Both the position numbers and the translations under genes were made by a program. From the NCBI RefSeq assembly GCF_029968035.1, contig NZ_JASCIQ010000003.1, forward strand, positions 124,001 through 188,000: a stretch of DNA of 64,000 bases. Reading direction: 5' to 3'. Every line of letters starts with the position of its first letter. Within the stretch, counting starts at the first letter, position 1. Below are positions 9,671 through 19,506 of the stretch, one piece after another. Below the pieces are notes generated by a model. It was not told the DNA's origin. It searched no databases and saw nothing but the letters and a program-made list of their open reading frames with translations. This stretch comes from Streptomyces cavernicola. Lineage in GTDB: Bacteria; Actinomycetota; Actinomycetes; Streptomycetales; Streptomycetaceae.

Positions 9671-11677
9671 TCAGTCTTTCGGATCGAATTCGACCGGCAG
9701 TCCGGGGGCCTTGGCGCCGGACGGCGGGACCTGCAGGGTCTTGAGCGCGAACTCCATGACCTGCTGGTAGATCGGCGCACAGATCTGGCCACCGAAGTAG
9801 TTGCCCTTGGTGGGGTTCTGGATCGCGCAGTAGACCGCGATCCGCGGCTTGTCGGCGGGCGCGAAGCCGGCGAAGGACGACGTGTATCCCTTGTAGCGGC
9901 CGGTCTTCGGGTCCACGCGGTTGGCCGTGCCCGTCTTGCCCGCCACGCGGTAACCGTCGATCTTCGCCTTGGTTCCGGTGCCCTCGTCGTCGTCCACCAC
10001 GGACTGCAGCATCCGGGACAGCGTGGCGGCCGTCTTCTCGCTCACCACCCGGCTCTTCTTCGGCTCGGGCGACGGCGTGAATCGGCCATCGGGCCCCTTC
10101 GATCCGCGGATGAGGGTGGGCTCCACGCGTACGCCCCCGTTGGCCACCGTCGAGTAGACCGAGGTGGCCTGCACGGCGTTGAGCGAGAAGCCCTGGCCGA
10201 AGGGGACGGTGTACTGCTGCGAGGTCGACCAGTCCTCCGGCTTGGCGAGGATGCCCGCGGTCTCGCCGGGGAAGCCGAGCCCGGTCGGCCGTCCGATGCC
10301 GAACTTGCGGAGGTACGAGTAGAGGACCTCGTTGGCCTGCGGCTGGGTCTTGCCGAGCTGCTGGGTGGCGAGGATCGTGCCGATGTTGCTGGACTTGGCG
10401 AGCACTCCGCTGAGCGTCAGGTACCAGGTGGGGTGGTCGACGTCGTCCTTGAAGAGCCGGTCGCCGCGGTGCAGCCGGTTGGGCACCGTGACATGGGTGC
10501 CGGGCGCGGCCGCCTTCTCCTCCAGCACGGCCGCCATCGAGATCAGCTTGGTGGTGGAGCCGGGCTCGTACGCGTCGTGCAGGGCCGCGTTGCCGAGGGC
10601 GTTCGGGTCGGCGTGCGCGAGGTCGGCCGGGTCGAAGCCGGGGGCGTTGGCCAGGGCGAGCAGCTCGCCGGTCTCGGTGTCCTGGACGACCACGTAGCCG
10701 CGGTCGGCCTTGGACTTGGTGACCTGTGCGGCGATGGCCTTCTGCGCCACGTACTGGATGTCGCGGTCGATGGTCAGCTCGAAGTCGGAGCCGGGCGTCG
10801 CGGGGTTCTCGTCGCCGCCCGCCGTCGGCACCCGCCGGCCGCCGGACTGCGCGTACGTGATCTTGCCGTCCTTGCCCGCGAGTTCCTCGTCCAGCTGCGC
10901 CTCGATGCCGCCGCCGCCCTTGCCCTCGGCGTTGACCCAGCCGAGCATGCCGGCGGCCAGGTCGCCGTTCGGGTAGAGGCGCTTGCTGCTCGGCTCCTGG
11001 AAGACGCCGGAGAGGACGCTGCTCTTGCCGGCCTTGTCCGCCTCCTCCTGGAAGGCGTTCTTCAGGTCCTTGATCTGCTTCCAGATCTCGGGCGTCTGGC
11101 GGCGCGCGAGCAGGGCGTAACGGCTCTTGGGCTTACGGAGTTTGCGGGCGATGTCGGCGGCGTCCTCATCGACGATCGGCGCGAGCAGCGCGGCGGCCTG
11201 CTCGGGCGCGTCCTGCACGCCGGTCGCCTTGGCGGTGAACATCGACGGGTCGGCCGTGATGTCGTACGCGTCCACGCTGATCGCCAGCTCGGCGCCGTTG
11301 CGGTCGGTGATGGCGCCCCGCTCCGCGGTCAGGGTGTGGCTGAAATAGCGGTTCTTCTCGGCCTTGGCCGCGTACGCACTGGCGTCCACGGCCTGCACCT
11401 GCAGGAGCCGTACGACGAAGGCGATCATCACCAGGGCCAGGCCCACGCTGATCAGCCGGAGTCGGGGCCGCGGGCTGCCGAGGCGGATGGTGCGCGGCCT
11501 GGGCGCGGCGGCGGGCCTCGGCGCCGCGGGCCGGGGCTTGCGCGCGGCGGGGCGGGCGCTCTGCCGGGCGCCCTGGGCGGGGCGGCTGCCCTGCGCGGGG
11601 CGGCGCGGGGTGCTGCCGGGGCGGCCCGGTTTGGCCGGTCCGGGCACCCGACGTCGTGGGGGCTGCCTGTCGGTCAC
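9671..11677 (-). CDS. ftsI: Septal transpeptidase FtsI (class B penicillin-binding protein)
   Basis: Division-specific D,D-transpeptidase that crosslinks septal peptidoglycan with FtsW. The 668-residue protein has a basic, Pro/Ala-rich cytoplasmic tail, one membrane anchor (LISVGLALVMIAFVVRLLQV, about residues 78-98), a dimerisation domain (ERGAITDRNGAELA) and a transpeptidase domain with the three active-site motifs SxxK (PGSTTKLIS), SxN (KSSNIG) and KTG (AGKTGTANR). GTG at 11675-11677 is chosen because AAGGTGA lies seven bases upstream and the ftsL stop 4 bases upstream. About 50 bases separate it from murE. Confidence 0.97.
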   Translation of the reverse strand: MTDRQPPRRRVPGPAKPGRPGSTPRRPAQGSRPAQGARQSARPAARKPRPAAPRPAAAPRPRTIRLGSPRPRLRLISVGLALVMIAFVVRLLQVQAVDASAYAAKAEKNRYFSHTLTAERGAITDRNGAELAISVDAYDITADPSMFTAKATGVQDAPEQAAALLAPIVDEDAADIARKLRKPKSRYALLARRQTPEIWKQIKDLKNAFQEEADKAGKSSVLSGVFQEPSSKRLYPNGDLAAGMLGWVNAEGKGGGGIEAQLDEELAGKDGKITYAQSGGRRVPTAGGDENPATPGSDFELTIDRDIQYVAQKAIAAQVTKSKADRGYVVVQDTETGELLALANAPGFDPADLAHADPNALGNAALHDAYEPGSTTKLISMAAVLEEKAAAPGTHVTVPNRLHRGDRLFKDDVDHPTWYLTLSGVLAKSSNIGTILATQQLGKTQPQANEVLYSYLRKFGIGRPTGLGFPGETAGILAKPEDWSTSQQYTVPFGQGFSLNAVQATSVYSTVANGGVRVEPTLIRGSKGPDGRFTPSPEPKKSRVVSEKTAATLSRMLQSVVDDDEGTGTKAKIDGYRVAGKTGTANRVDPKTGRYKGYTSSFAGFAPADKPRIAVYCAIQNPTKGNYFGGQICAPIYQQVMEFALKTLQVPPSGAKAPGLPVEFDPKD

Positions 11678-11681
11678 GGCA

Positions 11682-12287
11682 TCACCTTGCGGTGGTCGAG
11701 GGAGTGGGCGCCGCACCGGTCCGTGCGGACGGCGCCGGGCTCGTGGGCGTGGAACCGGACGGGCCCGCGGCGGGCGCGCCGGAGGGGCTGCCGGACGGCA
11801 GCGCGGACGGGCTGCCGCCCGGCGAACCGGAAGGCACGGCGGACGGCGTGACGGAAGCCCCGGCGGACGGCGAACCGGCGGGCGGCGGCGTCGAGTTGGC
11901 GGGGCTCGGCGGCGGGGGCGCGGCGGCGGCCGGGTCCGTCGTACCGCGGATCTTGCCGTCCGGGTCGATGAAGGCGGGGTTGCCGCCGGGGACCATGCCG
12001 AGCTCGCGGGCGCGCCGCTCCAGGTTGCCGGGCGCCGAGTAGCCGTCGACCTCGCGCTGCAATTCCTGCTGCTGGTCGGTGAGCTCGGTCACCTCCCGCT
12101 TCAGCTTGCTGAGCCGGAACGACCCTTGGTTGAGCGAGGAGTTGAGCAGCAGCAGCGCGATCAGGCCACCGCCGAGCAGCACCACGACAAGCAGGACGAA
12201 CGGGGTGCGGGCCGCGGAGGCGGGACCGGTGGGAAGCAGTCGCGCGAGCCGCGCGGCCCTCCCCCGCATCGGCGGTTTTCCGCTCAT
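11682..12287 (-). CDS. ftsL: Cell division protein FtsL (septum formation initiator family)
   Basis: Bitopic divisome protein that partners DivIC and FtsQ. The 201-residue product has a short basic N terminus, one membrane segment at about residues 28-49 (TPFVLLVVVLLGGGLIALLL), a leucine-zipper-like coiled coil at about 58-85 (LSKLKREVTELTDQQQELQ) and then about 85 residues of Pro/Ser/Gly/Ala repeats. The coiled coil and its place between rsmH and ftsI identify it; the long disordered tail carries no recognisable domain. ATG start, 25 bases after rsmH. Confidence 0.93.
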   Translation of the reverse strand: MSGKPPMRGRAARLARLLPTGPASAARTPFVLLVVVLLGGGLIALLLLNSSLNQGSFRLSKLKREVTELTDQQQELQREVDGYSAPGNLERRARELGMVPGGNPAFIDPDGKIRGTTDPAAAAPPPPSPANSTPPPAGSPSAGASVTPSAVPSGSPGGSPSALPSGSPSGAPAAGPSGSTPTSPAPSARTGAAPTPSTTAR

Positions 12288-12312
12288 GCGAAGCCCTCCC
12301 CACTGCTCCGGG

Positions 12313-13269
12313 TCACGCGATGTCCTCCCGGATGCGCTGCGCCCCGCGCAACCGCGCGGGCGCGGCCCTGCGGTTCTCGGCCACCTCTTCCTCGGTGGGG
12401 AGTTCGGCGCCGCGCGTGAGCAGCTTCAGCCGCGGCTGGTACTGCTCGGGCACGACCGGGAGACCGGGCGGCGCGGTGTTGGCCGCACCGGCCGCCAACA
12501 CCTGCTTGACGAGCCGGTCTTCGAGCGAGTGGTACGACAGGACGGCGATCCGGCCGCCGACCGCGAGCGCCTTCACGGCCGCCGGGATCGCCCTTTCCAG
12601 GACGGAGAGTTCACCGTTGACCTCGATCCGCAGCGCCTGGAACGTGCGCTTCGCGGGGTTGCCTCCGGTGCGCTTGGCGGCCTGCGGCAGTGCGTCCCTG
12701 ATGAGTTCGACGAGCCGCGCGCTGTTGCTGAACGGCTCCTTCTCGCGCTCGCGCACGATCGCCGAGACGATCCGCTTGGCCTGCTTCTCCTCGCCGTACG
12801 CCCTGAGGATGCGCACGAGTTCGCCCGCCGGGTACGTGTTGAGGACCTCGGCGGCGCTCATCCCGGTCGTCTGGTCCATGCGCATGTCGAGCGGGGCGTC
12901 CTGCGCGTACGCGAAACCCCGGTCCGCCTCGTCGAGTTGCATGGAGGAGACGCCGAGGTCGAAGAGGACGCCCTGGACGCCGGGGATGCCCAGGCGGTCG
13001 AGTACGTCGGGGAGTTCGTCGTAGACCGCGTGCACCAGGGTGGCCCGGTCTCCGTACGGGGCGAGCCGCTCGCCGGAGAGGCGCAGCGCCTCCTTGTCCC
13101 GGTCTAGGGCGACGAGCCGGGCCTCGGGGAAGGTGCGCAGCAGCGCCTCGCTGTGCCCGCCGAGGCCGAGCGTGCAGTCGACGACCACGGCTCCGGGCTG
13201 TGTCAGGGCCGGGGCCAACAGGTCCAGGCACCGCTGGAGCATCACCGGGACGTGTCGGCTCTCGCTCAA
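12313..13269 (-). CDS. rsmH: 16S rRNA (cytosine(1402)-N4)-methyltransferase RsmH
   Basis: SAM-dependent enzyme that N4-methylates C1402 in the 16S rRNA decoding centre. The 318-residue product begins [17 protein letters not shown] and has the SAM-binding motif [15 protein letters not shown] near residues 29-43, [10 protein letters not shown] and the conserved [15 protein letters not shown] motif. Translation starts at TTG (13267-13269), supported by GAGAGGG just upstream; no ATG or GTG in frame is better placed. First gene of the dcw operon; no mraZ precedes it. Confidence 0.97.
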   Translation of the reverse strand: MSESRHVPVMLQRCLDLLAPALTQPGAVVVDCTLGLGGHSEALLRTFPEARLVALDRDKEALRLSGERLAPYGDRATLVHAVYDELPDVLDRLGIPGVQGVLFDLGVSSMQLDEADRGFAYAQDAPLDMRMDQTTGMSAAEVLNTYPAGELVRILRAYGEEKQAKRIVSAIVREREKEPFSNSARLVELIRDALPQAAKRTGGNPAKRTFQALRIEVNGELSVLERAIPAAVKALAVGGRIAVLSYHSLEDRLVKQVLAAGAANTAPPGLPVVPEQYQPRLKLLTRGAELPTEEEVAENRRAAPARLRGAQRIREDIA

Positions 13270-13484
13270 AACACCCTCTCAAGTAGAGCGGCGGCCGCAC
13301 ACGCACTGCCGGGTCCCCGCCCGCTCCAAGGGGAACGGCACGCCTGGCGCCGGGGAAGGGGCGTCAGCCGACCGGGAGCGGGAGGAGGCCGAGCCGTACG
13401 TGCGCACCGCGCGCGGGGGAAATTCGGAAGGAATCTCCGGGAAACCAGTCAAGGAGGGAGGGTTTTCCCCTCCCGCTTCGCGTC

Positions 13485-13512
13485 ACTTTAGTCCACGCTG
13501 TACCGCGGTCAA
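13485..13512 (-). promoter_or_regulatory. Putative housekeeping promoter of the dcw operon
   Basis: On the minus strand TTGACC (13507-13512) and TAAAGT (13485-13490) are separated by 16 bases, a good match to the Streptomyces HrdB-type consensus. It would give rsmH a leader of about 210 bases. The surrounding 416-base gap (13270-13685) between rsmH and the divergent carbonic anhydrase contains no gene I can support. Confidence 0.65.
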
Positions 13513-13685
13513 TCTCCGGCCACGCGCGCGCTGTGCGCGTCGAACAGCGGCCTTTCGTGTCCCCTTTCACCCGTACGGACGCGGCCCGCGCAGCCCTGTG
13601 GGTTACCTCACAACAAGCGCTGATGGCGTTCTTTGTCCCCTCTCACAGCAGGCCTGCGCGGCCTGTGCGCACTAACGTCGTACGC

Positions 13686-14240
13686 ATGTCGACTGCCTCA
13701 GTTCCCGCGAACCCCGCCCGCCGCATATCGGACACGTCCGCCGGGGGTACGGTCACCGACCGCCTGGTCGAGGCGAACCACCGGTACGCCGCCGACTTCA
13801 CCGACCCGGGCATGGACGCCCGGCCCGTCCTCAAGGTCGCCGTCGTGGCGTGCATGGACGCCCGGCTCGACCTGCACGACGCCCTCGGGCTCGACCTCGG
13901 CGACTGCCACACGATCCGCAACGCGGGCGGCGTGGTCACCGACGACGTGATCCGTTCGCTCACCATCAGCCAGCGTGCGCTCGAGACCCGCAGCGTGGTC
14001 CTGATCCACCACACCGGCTGCGGTCTGCTCAGCCTCACCGAGGACTTCCGGCACGAGCTGGAGGACGAGGTGGGCCAGCGTCCGGCGTGGGCGGTGGAGG
14101 CCTTCCGCGACGTGGACCAGGACGTGCGCCAGTCGATGCAGCGGGTGCGCACCTCGCCCTTCCTGCTGCACACCGACGACGTGCGGGGCTTCGTCTTCGA
14201 CGTGAAGACCGGGCTGCTGCGCGAGATCGACCCGGCGTAA
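13686..14240 (+). CDS. Beta-class carbonic anhydrase
   Basis: Zinc enzyme interconverting CO2 and bicarbonate in the cytoplasm. The 184-residue product has the beta-class zinc site C56-x-D58-x-R60 (ACMDARLD) and H109-x-x-C112 (HHTGCG), and the NAGGVVTDDVIRSL segment. ATG start. There is no Shine-Dalgarno sequence; TAACGT lies about seven bases upstream, so the mRNA may be nearly leaderless. An in-frame ATG at 13623 is a less likely start. The gene stands alone, divergent from the dcw cluster, and is followed by a hairpin. Confidence 0.92.
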   Translation: MSTASVPANPARRISDTSAGGTVTDRLVEANHRYAADFTDPGMDARPVLKVAVVACMDARLDLHDALGLDLGDCHTIRNAGGVVTDDVIRSLTISQRALETRSVVLIHHTGCGLLSLTEDFRHELEDEVGQRPAWAVEAFRDVDQDVRQSMQRVRTSPFLLHTDDVRGFVFDVKTGLLREIDPA

Positions 14241-14255
14241 CTCCTGCGCCCGCCA

Positions 14256-14288
14256 CCTCCGCTCGGCAGCGGCTTCGCCGGGCGGAGG
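14256..14288 (+). terminator. Hairpin after carbonic anhydrase gene
   Basis: Arms 14256-14267 (CCTCCGCTCGGC) and 14277-14288 (GCCGGGCGGAGG) pair over 12 positions with one G-U, 9-base loop, 15 bases after the stop codon. There is no U tract, as is usual in high-GC actinomycetes. Confidence 0.6.
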
Positions 14289-14517
14289 CTCACCTTCCGG
14301 GCGAATTCCGGAGGGAAATCAGCCGTACTCATCTCCCAAAAGATCCCAAGCCCCGACATATCGCCGCCAGTTATCCACAGCCGAGTGACACGACCCGGTA
14401 ACGGCAACAAGAATGCGTGTGTGGCATCCCGCGGACGCTTTCGCGACGGGTGCCGTAATTCGGGGAGGGCCGGTCGCACAGAGACTTCGGCCTGGAGAAC
14501 GGGCCGAGGAGGGCCGG

Positions 14518-15564
14518 GTGACGACCTATGAAGATCGAGCGAGCCTCACTGATCTGACCACCACCGCAGAGCGTGTCCGCAGGTCGGTGGAGGGTGTGAT
14601 CGAGGGCAAGCCGGAGGTCGTGAGGCTCGCGCTGACCGTGCTCCTCGCCGAGGGGCACCTGCTGATCGAGGACGTGCCGGGCGTGGGCAAGACCATGCTC
14701 GCCAAGACCCTCGCGCGGTCCATCGACTGCTCGGTGCGCCGCATCCAGTTCACGCCCGACCTGCTGCCCTCGGACATCACCGGGGTGTCGATCTTCGACC
14801 AGCAGGAGCGGGACTTCGAGTTCAAGCCGGGCGCGATCTTCGCGCAGATCGTCATCGGCGACGAGATCAACCGCGCCTCGCCCAAGACCCAGTCCGCGCT
14901 CCTTGAGTCCATGGAGGAGCGCCAGGTCACCATCGACGGGAAGAGTTACGAGCTGCCCGACCCGTTCATGGTCGTGGCCACGCAGAACCCGGTCGAGATG
15001 GAGGGCACCTACCCGCTCCCCGAGGCCCAGCGGGACCGCTTCATGGCCCGCGTCTCCATCGGGTACCCGAGCCCCGAGGCCGAGCTGCAGATGCTCGACG
15101 TGCACGGCGCGGTCTCGCCCCTGGACGACCTGCAGCCGGTGGCGCACGCCCACGACATCGTGAAGCTGATCGAGGCGGTGCGCACGGTCCACGTCGCGGA
15201 GCCGGTCCGGCGCTATGCCGTCGACCTGGTCGCCGCGACGCGCACGCACGCCGACCTCCGCCTCGGCGCCTCGCCGCGCGCCACCCTGCACCTGCTGCGC
15301 GCCGCGAAGGCCGCCGCCGCCCTGAGCGGCCGGGAGTACGCGCTGCCCGACGACGTCCAGTCCCTCGCCGTCCCCGTCCTCGCGCACCGCCTGCTGCCCA
15401 CGGCCCAGGCCCAGTTGAACCGCCGTACGGCCGAGCAGGTCGTCCTGGAGATCCTGCAGCGCACCCCGGTGCCCGCCGCCCCGGCCTCGTCCTCCGGGTA
15501 CCCGGGCCGGCAGCCGGGCGCCTCCGCCTACGACCGGCAGCCGCCCGGCGCCCGGGGGCTGTGA
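14518..15564 (+). CDS. MoxR family AAA+ ATPase
   Basis: AAA+ ATPase of the MoxR class, thought to act as a chaperone or assembly factor together with DUF58 and membrane proteins encoded beside it. The 348-residue product has Walker A GVGKTML (K58), Walker B with sensor sequence VIGDEINRASPKTQSALLE (residues 112-130), the VVATQNPVEMEGTYPLPEAQ sensor-1 stretch and a C-terminal lid. GTG at 14518 is chosen because GAGGAGG sits seven bases upstream; the frame is open further upstream without a better start. First gene of a three-gene operon. Confidence 0.94.
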   Translation: MTTYEDRASLTDLTTTAERVRRSVEGVIEGKPEVVRLALTVLLAEGHLLIEDVPGVGKTMLAKTLARSIDCSVRRIQFTPDLLPSDITGVSIFDQQERDFEFKPGAIFAQIVIGDEINRASPKTQSALLESMEERQVTIDGKSYELPDPFMVVATQNPVEMEGTYPLPEAQRDRFMARVSIGYPSPEAELQMLDVHGAVSPLDDLQPVAHAHDIVKLIEAVRTVHVAEPVRRYAVDLVAATRTHADLRLGASPRATLHLLRAAKAAAALSGREYALPDDVQSLAVPVLAHRLLPTAQAQLNRRTAEQVVLEILQRTPVPAAPASSSGYPGRQPGASAYDRQPPGARGL

Positions 15565-16937
15565 TGGCGGCAGGGGGGCCGCCGCCGCAGAGCGGACAGG
15601 CGGACGCCGACGAGGACCGGGGCAGCCTGCGCACCGCGTTCTCGGGCCTGACCACCCGCGGCCGTTCCTTCCTCGCCGCCGGTGTCGCGGCGGCCGCCTG
15701 CGCGTACGCCCTCGGGCAGAGCGACCTGCTGCGCGTCGGGCTGCTGCTCGCCGTGCTGCCGCTGATCTGCACGCTCGTGCTCTACCGCACGCGCTACCGC
15801 GTCGTGGGCGCGCGGCGCCTCTCCCCCGCGCGCGTGCCCGCGGGCTCCGAGTCCCGGGTGCACCTGCACATGGACAACGTGTCGCGGCTGCCCACCGGTC
15901 TGCTGATGCTGCAGGACCGGGTGCCCTATGTGCTCGGCCCGCGGCCCCGGTTCGTGCTCGACCGCGTGGAGGCGGGCGGCCGCTGCGAGGTCTCCTACCG
16001 CGTCCGCTCCGACCTGCGCGGTCGCTATCCCCTAGGGCCGCTGCAGCTGCGCCTGTCCGACCCGTTCGGCATGTGCGAACTGACCCGCTCCTTCAGTGCG
16101 TACGACACCCTGACGGTCATCCCGCGCGTGACGCCGCTGCCCCCGGTCCGGCTCTCCGGCGAGGCCGCCGGGTACGGCGACGGGCGACAGCGCGCCCTCG
16201 CGCTCGCCGGTGAGGACGACGTGATCCCGCGCGGGTACCGCCACGGCGACGACCTGCGCCGCGTCCACTGGCGCTCCACCGCGCGGTACGGCGAGCTGAT
16301 GGTGCGCCGCGAGGAGCAGCCGCAGCGCGCCCGCTGCACGGTGCTGCTCGACACCCGCCGCGCGGCCCACGAGGGCGCGGGCCCCGACTCGGCCTTCGAG
16401 TGGGCGGTCTCCGGCGCGGCCTCCGTCGTGGTCCACATGCTCGAACGCGGTTACGGCGTCCGCCTGTTGACCGACACCGGCGCCTCCGTGCCGGGCGAGG
16501 GCCCCGACGGCTTCGCGGGCGGCGGCCAGGAGTCGGCCGAGACCGCCGGCCTGATGATGGACACCCTCGCGGTGGTCGACCACTCCGACAGCACAGACCT
16601 CTCGCGCGCGTACGAGGTGCTGCGCAGCGGCAACGAGGGCCTCCTGGTCGCCTTCCTCGGCGACCTGGACGAGGCCCAGGCGGCCGTGATCGCCCGGATG
16701 CGGCAGCGCAGCGGAGCGGCCGTCGCGTTCGTCCTGGACAGCCGGGCCTGGACCCGCACGCCGGGCTCCGGCCCGTCCGGACCGTTCGACGATCGGCTGC
16801 GGCAGCTGCGCGAGGCGGGCTGGACGGCCGTCGCCGTGCCGCCCGGCGCGGACCTCGCCGAGCTGTGGCGGGCCGCGGACCGGCACCGCGCGGGCGCGGC
16901 CCCGGTCGCCGGGACGACCACGGGAGGCTGGTCATGA
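15564..16937 (+). CDS. DUF58 domain-containing membrane protein
   Basis: Function not established; DUF58 proteins are encoded with MoxR ATPases and transglutaminase-like proteins, and have a von Willebrand A-like fold. The 457-residue product has two membrane segments near residues 35-75 (FLAAGVAAAACAYALG and LLRVGLLLAVLPLICTLVL) and the DUF58 signature PRGYRHGDDLRRVHWRSTAR at about residues 221-240. Start is ATG overlapping the moxR stop (TGATG); GTG three bases earlier is equally possible. Its stop overlaps the next start (ATGA). Confidence 0.92.
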   Translation: MAAGGPPPQSGQADADEDRGSLRTAFSGLTTRGRSFLAAGVAAAACAYALGQSDLLRVGLLLAVLPLICTLVLYRTRYRVVGARRLSPARVPAGSESRVHLHMDNVSRLPTGLLMLQDRVPYVLGPRPRFVLDRVEAGGRCEVSYRVRSDLRGRYPLGPLQLRLSDPFGMCELTRSFSAYDTLTVIPRVTPLPPVRLSGEAAGYGDGRQRALALAGEDDVIPRGYRHGDDLRRVHWRSTARYGELMVRREEQPQRARCTVLLDTRRAAHEGAGPDSAFEWAVSGAASVVVHMLERGYGVRLLTDTGASVPGEGPDGFAGGGQESAETAGLMMDTLAVVDHSDSTDLSRAYEVLRSGNEGLLVAFLGDLDEAQAAVIARMRQRSGAAVAFVLDSRAWTRTPGSGPSGPFDDRLRQLREAGWTAVAVPPGADLAELWRAADRHRAGAAPVAGTTTGGWS

Positions 16938-19369
16938 GCGGGCGCACGCGCGTCACTCTGTGCTCCGCGGCGGCCACGCTGCTCGCGTCCTGCGCGCTGC
17001 TGCCGCTGGTCGGCTCGATCACCTGGATCCTGCAGGCCGCGCTCCTGCTCGCCCTGCAGTCGGGCACGGGCGCGCTCGCCCGCCGGGTGCCGCTTGCCCG
17101 GCCGCTGACCGTCCTGGCCCAGGCCGTGGTGACGCTGCTGCTGCTCACGCTCGTCTTCGCGCGCGGCCAGGCGATCGCCGGGTTCCTGCCGGGCCCGGAC
17201 GCCTTCGAACGCTTCGCCGCGCTGCTTGAGGCGGGCGCCCAGGACGTGGGGCAGTACGCGATCCCGGCGCCGCTGTCCGACGGCATCCGGCTGATGCTGG
17301 TGGGCGGCGTCCTTGTGATCGGCCTCGCGGTGGACGCGCTCGCGGTGACGTTCCGTGCCGCGGCGCCCGCCGGGTTGCCGCTGCTCGCGCTGTACTCGGT
17401 CGCGGCGGGGCTCTCGGACGGCGGCGCGGGCTGGGTCTGGTTCGTGCTCGCCGCGGCGGGCTATCTGCTGCTGCTCCTGGCGGAGGGGCGCGACCGGCTC
17501 TCCCGGTGGGGGCGGGTGTTCGGCGGCGCCCGCAGGCCGGGCGGGCTCTCCTCGGGCCTGGAGCGGGGCGGCACGGGCGCGGTGGCGCCGGTCCGTACGG
17601 GGCGGCGCATCGGCGTGGTCGCGCTCGGCATCGCCCTCTCGGTGCCCGCGGCCCTGCCGACCCTGGACGGCGGCCTGCTCGACCCGACGGGCGGCAGCGG
17701 CGGCAGGGGCCCCGGCGGCGGCACGATCTCCGCGGTGAACCCGCTGGTCTCGCTGCAGAACAGCCTGAACCAGCCGGAGGACCGCGAGGTCATCTCGTAC
17801 CGCACCAATGCGGAGCAGACGCAGGACATGTATCTCCGGATCGTGGCCCTCGACCAGTTCGACGGCACGTCTTGGAAGCCCGCCGAGCGCGCCATCACGG
17901 ACGTGCCGAACCGCCTCCCGGTGCCCGGCGGCCTGAGCTCCGAGGTGCGCACGACAGAGGTGCAGACGAACATCTCGGCGGCGGACTGGTACAAGCAGAA
18001 CTGGCTGCCGATGCCCTTCCCCGCGACGCAGGTCGGCATCGACGGCCGCTGGCGATACGAGCCGGTGGGCCGCACCCTCGTCGGCGACCGCGGCCAGCAC
18101 ACCGGCGGCCGGCAGTACGAGGTGAAGAGCCTCATCGTGCAGCCCACGGCCGAGCAGCTGGCCGAGGCCCCGCCGCCGGACGCGACGCTGGCGCGCGAGT
18201 TCACCTCCGTACCGGACTCGCTGCCCGCGGACGTCCGGCGGACGGCCCGCAGGGTGACGCGGGGCGCGGCGAACGACTACGAGCGCGCGGTGAAGCTGCA
18301 GGACTGGTTCACGACCGAAGGCGGCTTCACGTACGACACGGAGGTGCAGGCCGGCAGTGGGGCCGCGGCGATCAGCCGGTTCCTGAAGCAGAAGGAGGGC
18401 TTCTGCGTCCACTTCTCCTTCTCGATGGCGGCCATGGCCCGCACGCTGGGCATACCTGCGCGGGTGGCGGTGGGCTTCACGCCGGGCGCTCCGCAGTCGG
18501 ACGGCACGATGTCGGTCGGCCTGCGCGATGCGCACGCCTGGCCCGAGCTGTACTTCGAGGGGGTCGGCTGGACGCGCTTCGAGCCGACGCCGACGCGCGG
18601 TACGACGCCCGAGTACACCCGGCAGGACGTGCCGGCCCCGGAAGCCACCGGCAGCGCGGCGCCGGTGCCCTCGGCGTCGGACACCCCGTCGGACGCTCCG
18701 TCGGCCGCGCCGTCCCAGAGCTGCTCCCGCGACCAGCAAAAGCTCGGCGAGTGCGGGGCCGCGCAGGAGCAGGGCGGTGCGGGCGGCGGCGGTGACGGCC
18801 CACCGGTCGGGACGGTCGTGGCGGTGGTCGCCGGGGCGCTTCTGCTGGCGGCGCTGCCGCTACTGCCGTGGCTGTGGCGAACGCGAACGCGTGCGGTCCG
18901 GCTCGGCGCCCGGGGCCGTACGGAGGCGGATGCGGCGGCGTGGACGCTGGCGGTCTGGCGCGAGGTCACCGACCTGGCCTGGGACTACGGCATCCTGCCG
19001 GACGATTCGCTGACACCCCGCAAGGCCGCGGACCGCGTCGTCCGCGTCGGGCACCTGGAGACGGAGCCCGCCGAAGCTGTGCATCGGGTGGCGGCGGCCG
19101 TGGAGCAGGTCCTTTACGCGCCGCATCCGGGTCCGGCGACGGGCCTGGCCGAGGATGTGCACCGCTTGCGGGCCGGTCTCCGTACCGGCCTGAGCCGCGC
19201 GAGCAGAGCCAGGGCGCTGCTCGCGCCGCGCTCGGCCGCCCGTGTGGCCTGGGCGTTCTCGGCCCGCCGGCGTGCGCTCGCCCGGCGACTGCTGCTGAAC
19301 GGCAGGGGCGAGAGCCGCCTGGACCGCTGGTCCGCGGCAGTGCGCCGACCGGGTCGCCAACAAGGTTGA
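16934..19369 (+). CDS. TgpA-type membrane transglutaminase-like protein
   Basis: Large membrane protein (811 residues) of the TgpA/DUF3488 type. The N-terminal third has about six membrane segments; a long extracytoplasmic part follows with a transglutaminase-like domain that keeps the catalytic Cys (EGFCVHFSFSMAAMARTLGI), His (RDAHAWPELYFEGVGW) and the following acidic/proline segment (FEPTPTRG). A Ser/Pro/Ala-rich linker, one more membrane segment (VVAVVAGALLLAALPLLPWL) and a cytoplasmic DUF4129-like tail complete it. The substrate is unknown; the fold suggests peptide-bond or crosslinking chemistry outside the membrane. Translationally coupled to the DUF58 gene and followed by a strong hairpin. 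Confidence 0.92.
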   Translation: MSGRTRVTLCSAAATLLASCALLPLVGSITWILQAALLLALQSGTGALARRVPLARPLTVLAQAVVTLLLLTLVFARGQAIAGFLPGPDAFERFAALLEAGAQDVGQYAIPAPLSDGIRLMLVGGVLVIGLAVDALAVTFRAAAPAGLPLLALYSVAAGLSDGGAGWVWFVLAAAGYLLLLLAEGRDRLSRWGRVFGGARRPGGLSSGLERGGTGAVAPVRTGRRIGVVALGIALSVPAALPTLDGGLLDPTGGSGGRGPGGGTISAVNPLVSLQNSLNQPEDREVISYRTNAEQTQDMYLRIVALDQFDGTSWKPAERAITDVPNRLPVPGGLSSEVRTTEVQTNISAADWYKQNWLPMPFPATQVGIDGRWRYEPVGRTLVGDRGQHTGGRQYEVKSLIVQPTAEQLAEAPPPDATLAREFTSVPDSLPADVRRTARRVTRGAANDYERAVKLQDWFTTEGGFTYDTEVQAGSGAAAISRFLKQKEGFCVHFSFSMAAMARTLGIPARVAVGFTPGAPQSDGTMSVGLRDAHAWPELYFEGVGWTRFEPTPTRGTTPEYTRQDVPAPEATGSAAPVPSASDTPSDAPSAAPSQSCSRDQQKLGECGAAQEQGGAGGGGDGPPVGTVVAVVAGALLLAALPLLPWLWRTRTRAVRLGARGRTEADAAAWTLAVWREVTDLAWDYGILPDDSLTPRKAADRVVRVGHLETEPAEAVHRVAAAVEQVLYAPHPGPATGLAEDVHRLRAGLRTGLSRASRARALLAPRSAARVAWAFSARRRALARRLLLNGRGESRLDRWSAAVRRPGRQQG

Positions 19370-19376
19370 TCAGGCG

Positions 19377-19416
19377 CAGCGGGACCCCTGCTGCCGCTGG
19401 GGCGGGGGTCCCGCTG
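19377..19416 (+). terminator. Terminator of the moxR-DUF58-transglutaminase operon
   Basis: Perfect 12-base arms CAGCGGGACCCC (19377-19388) and GGGGTCCCGCTG (19405-19416), 16-base loop, starting 8 bases after the stop codon. Confidence 0.8.
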
Positions 19417-19506
19417 CCCTGTGAGGTGAGGGCCCGCTGCCGAGTGCTGAGGCCCCGCCCCGCCCGGCCGCCGGGCAGAACATTCCAAGCGCGAACCGGC
19501 ATGCAA

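Noticed and set aside
7814..11851. A very long open frame on the plus strand opposite murF-murE-ftsI
   Set aside because: High-GC codon bias keeps the antisense frame open. The protein has no recognisable motif, while the minus-strand genes have all family signatures.
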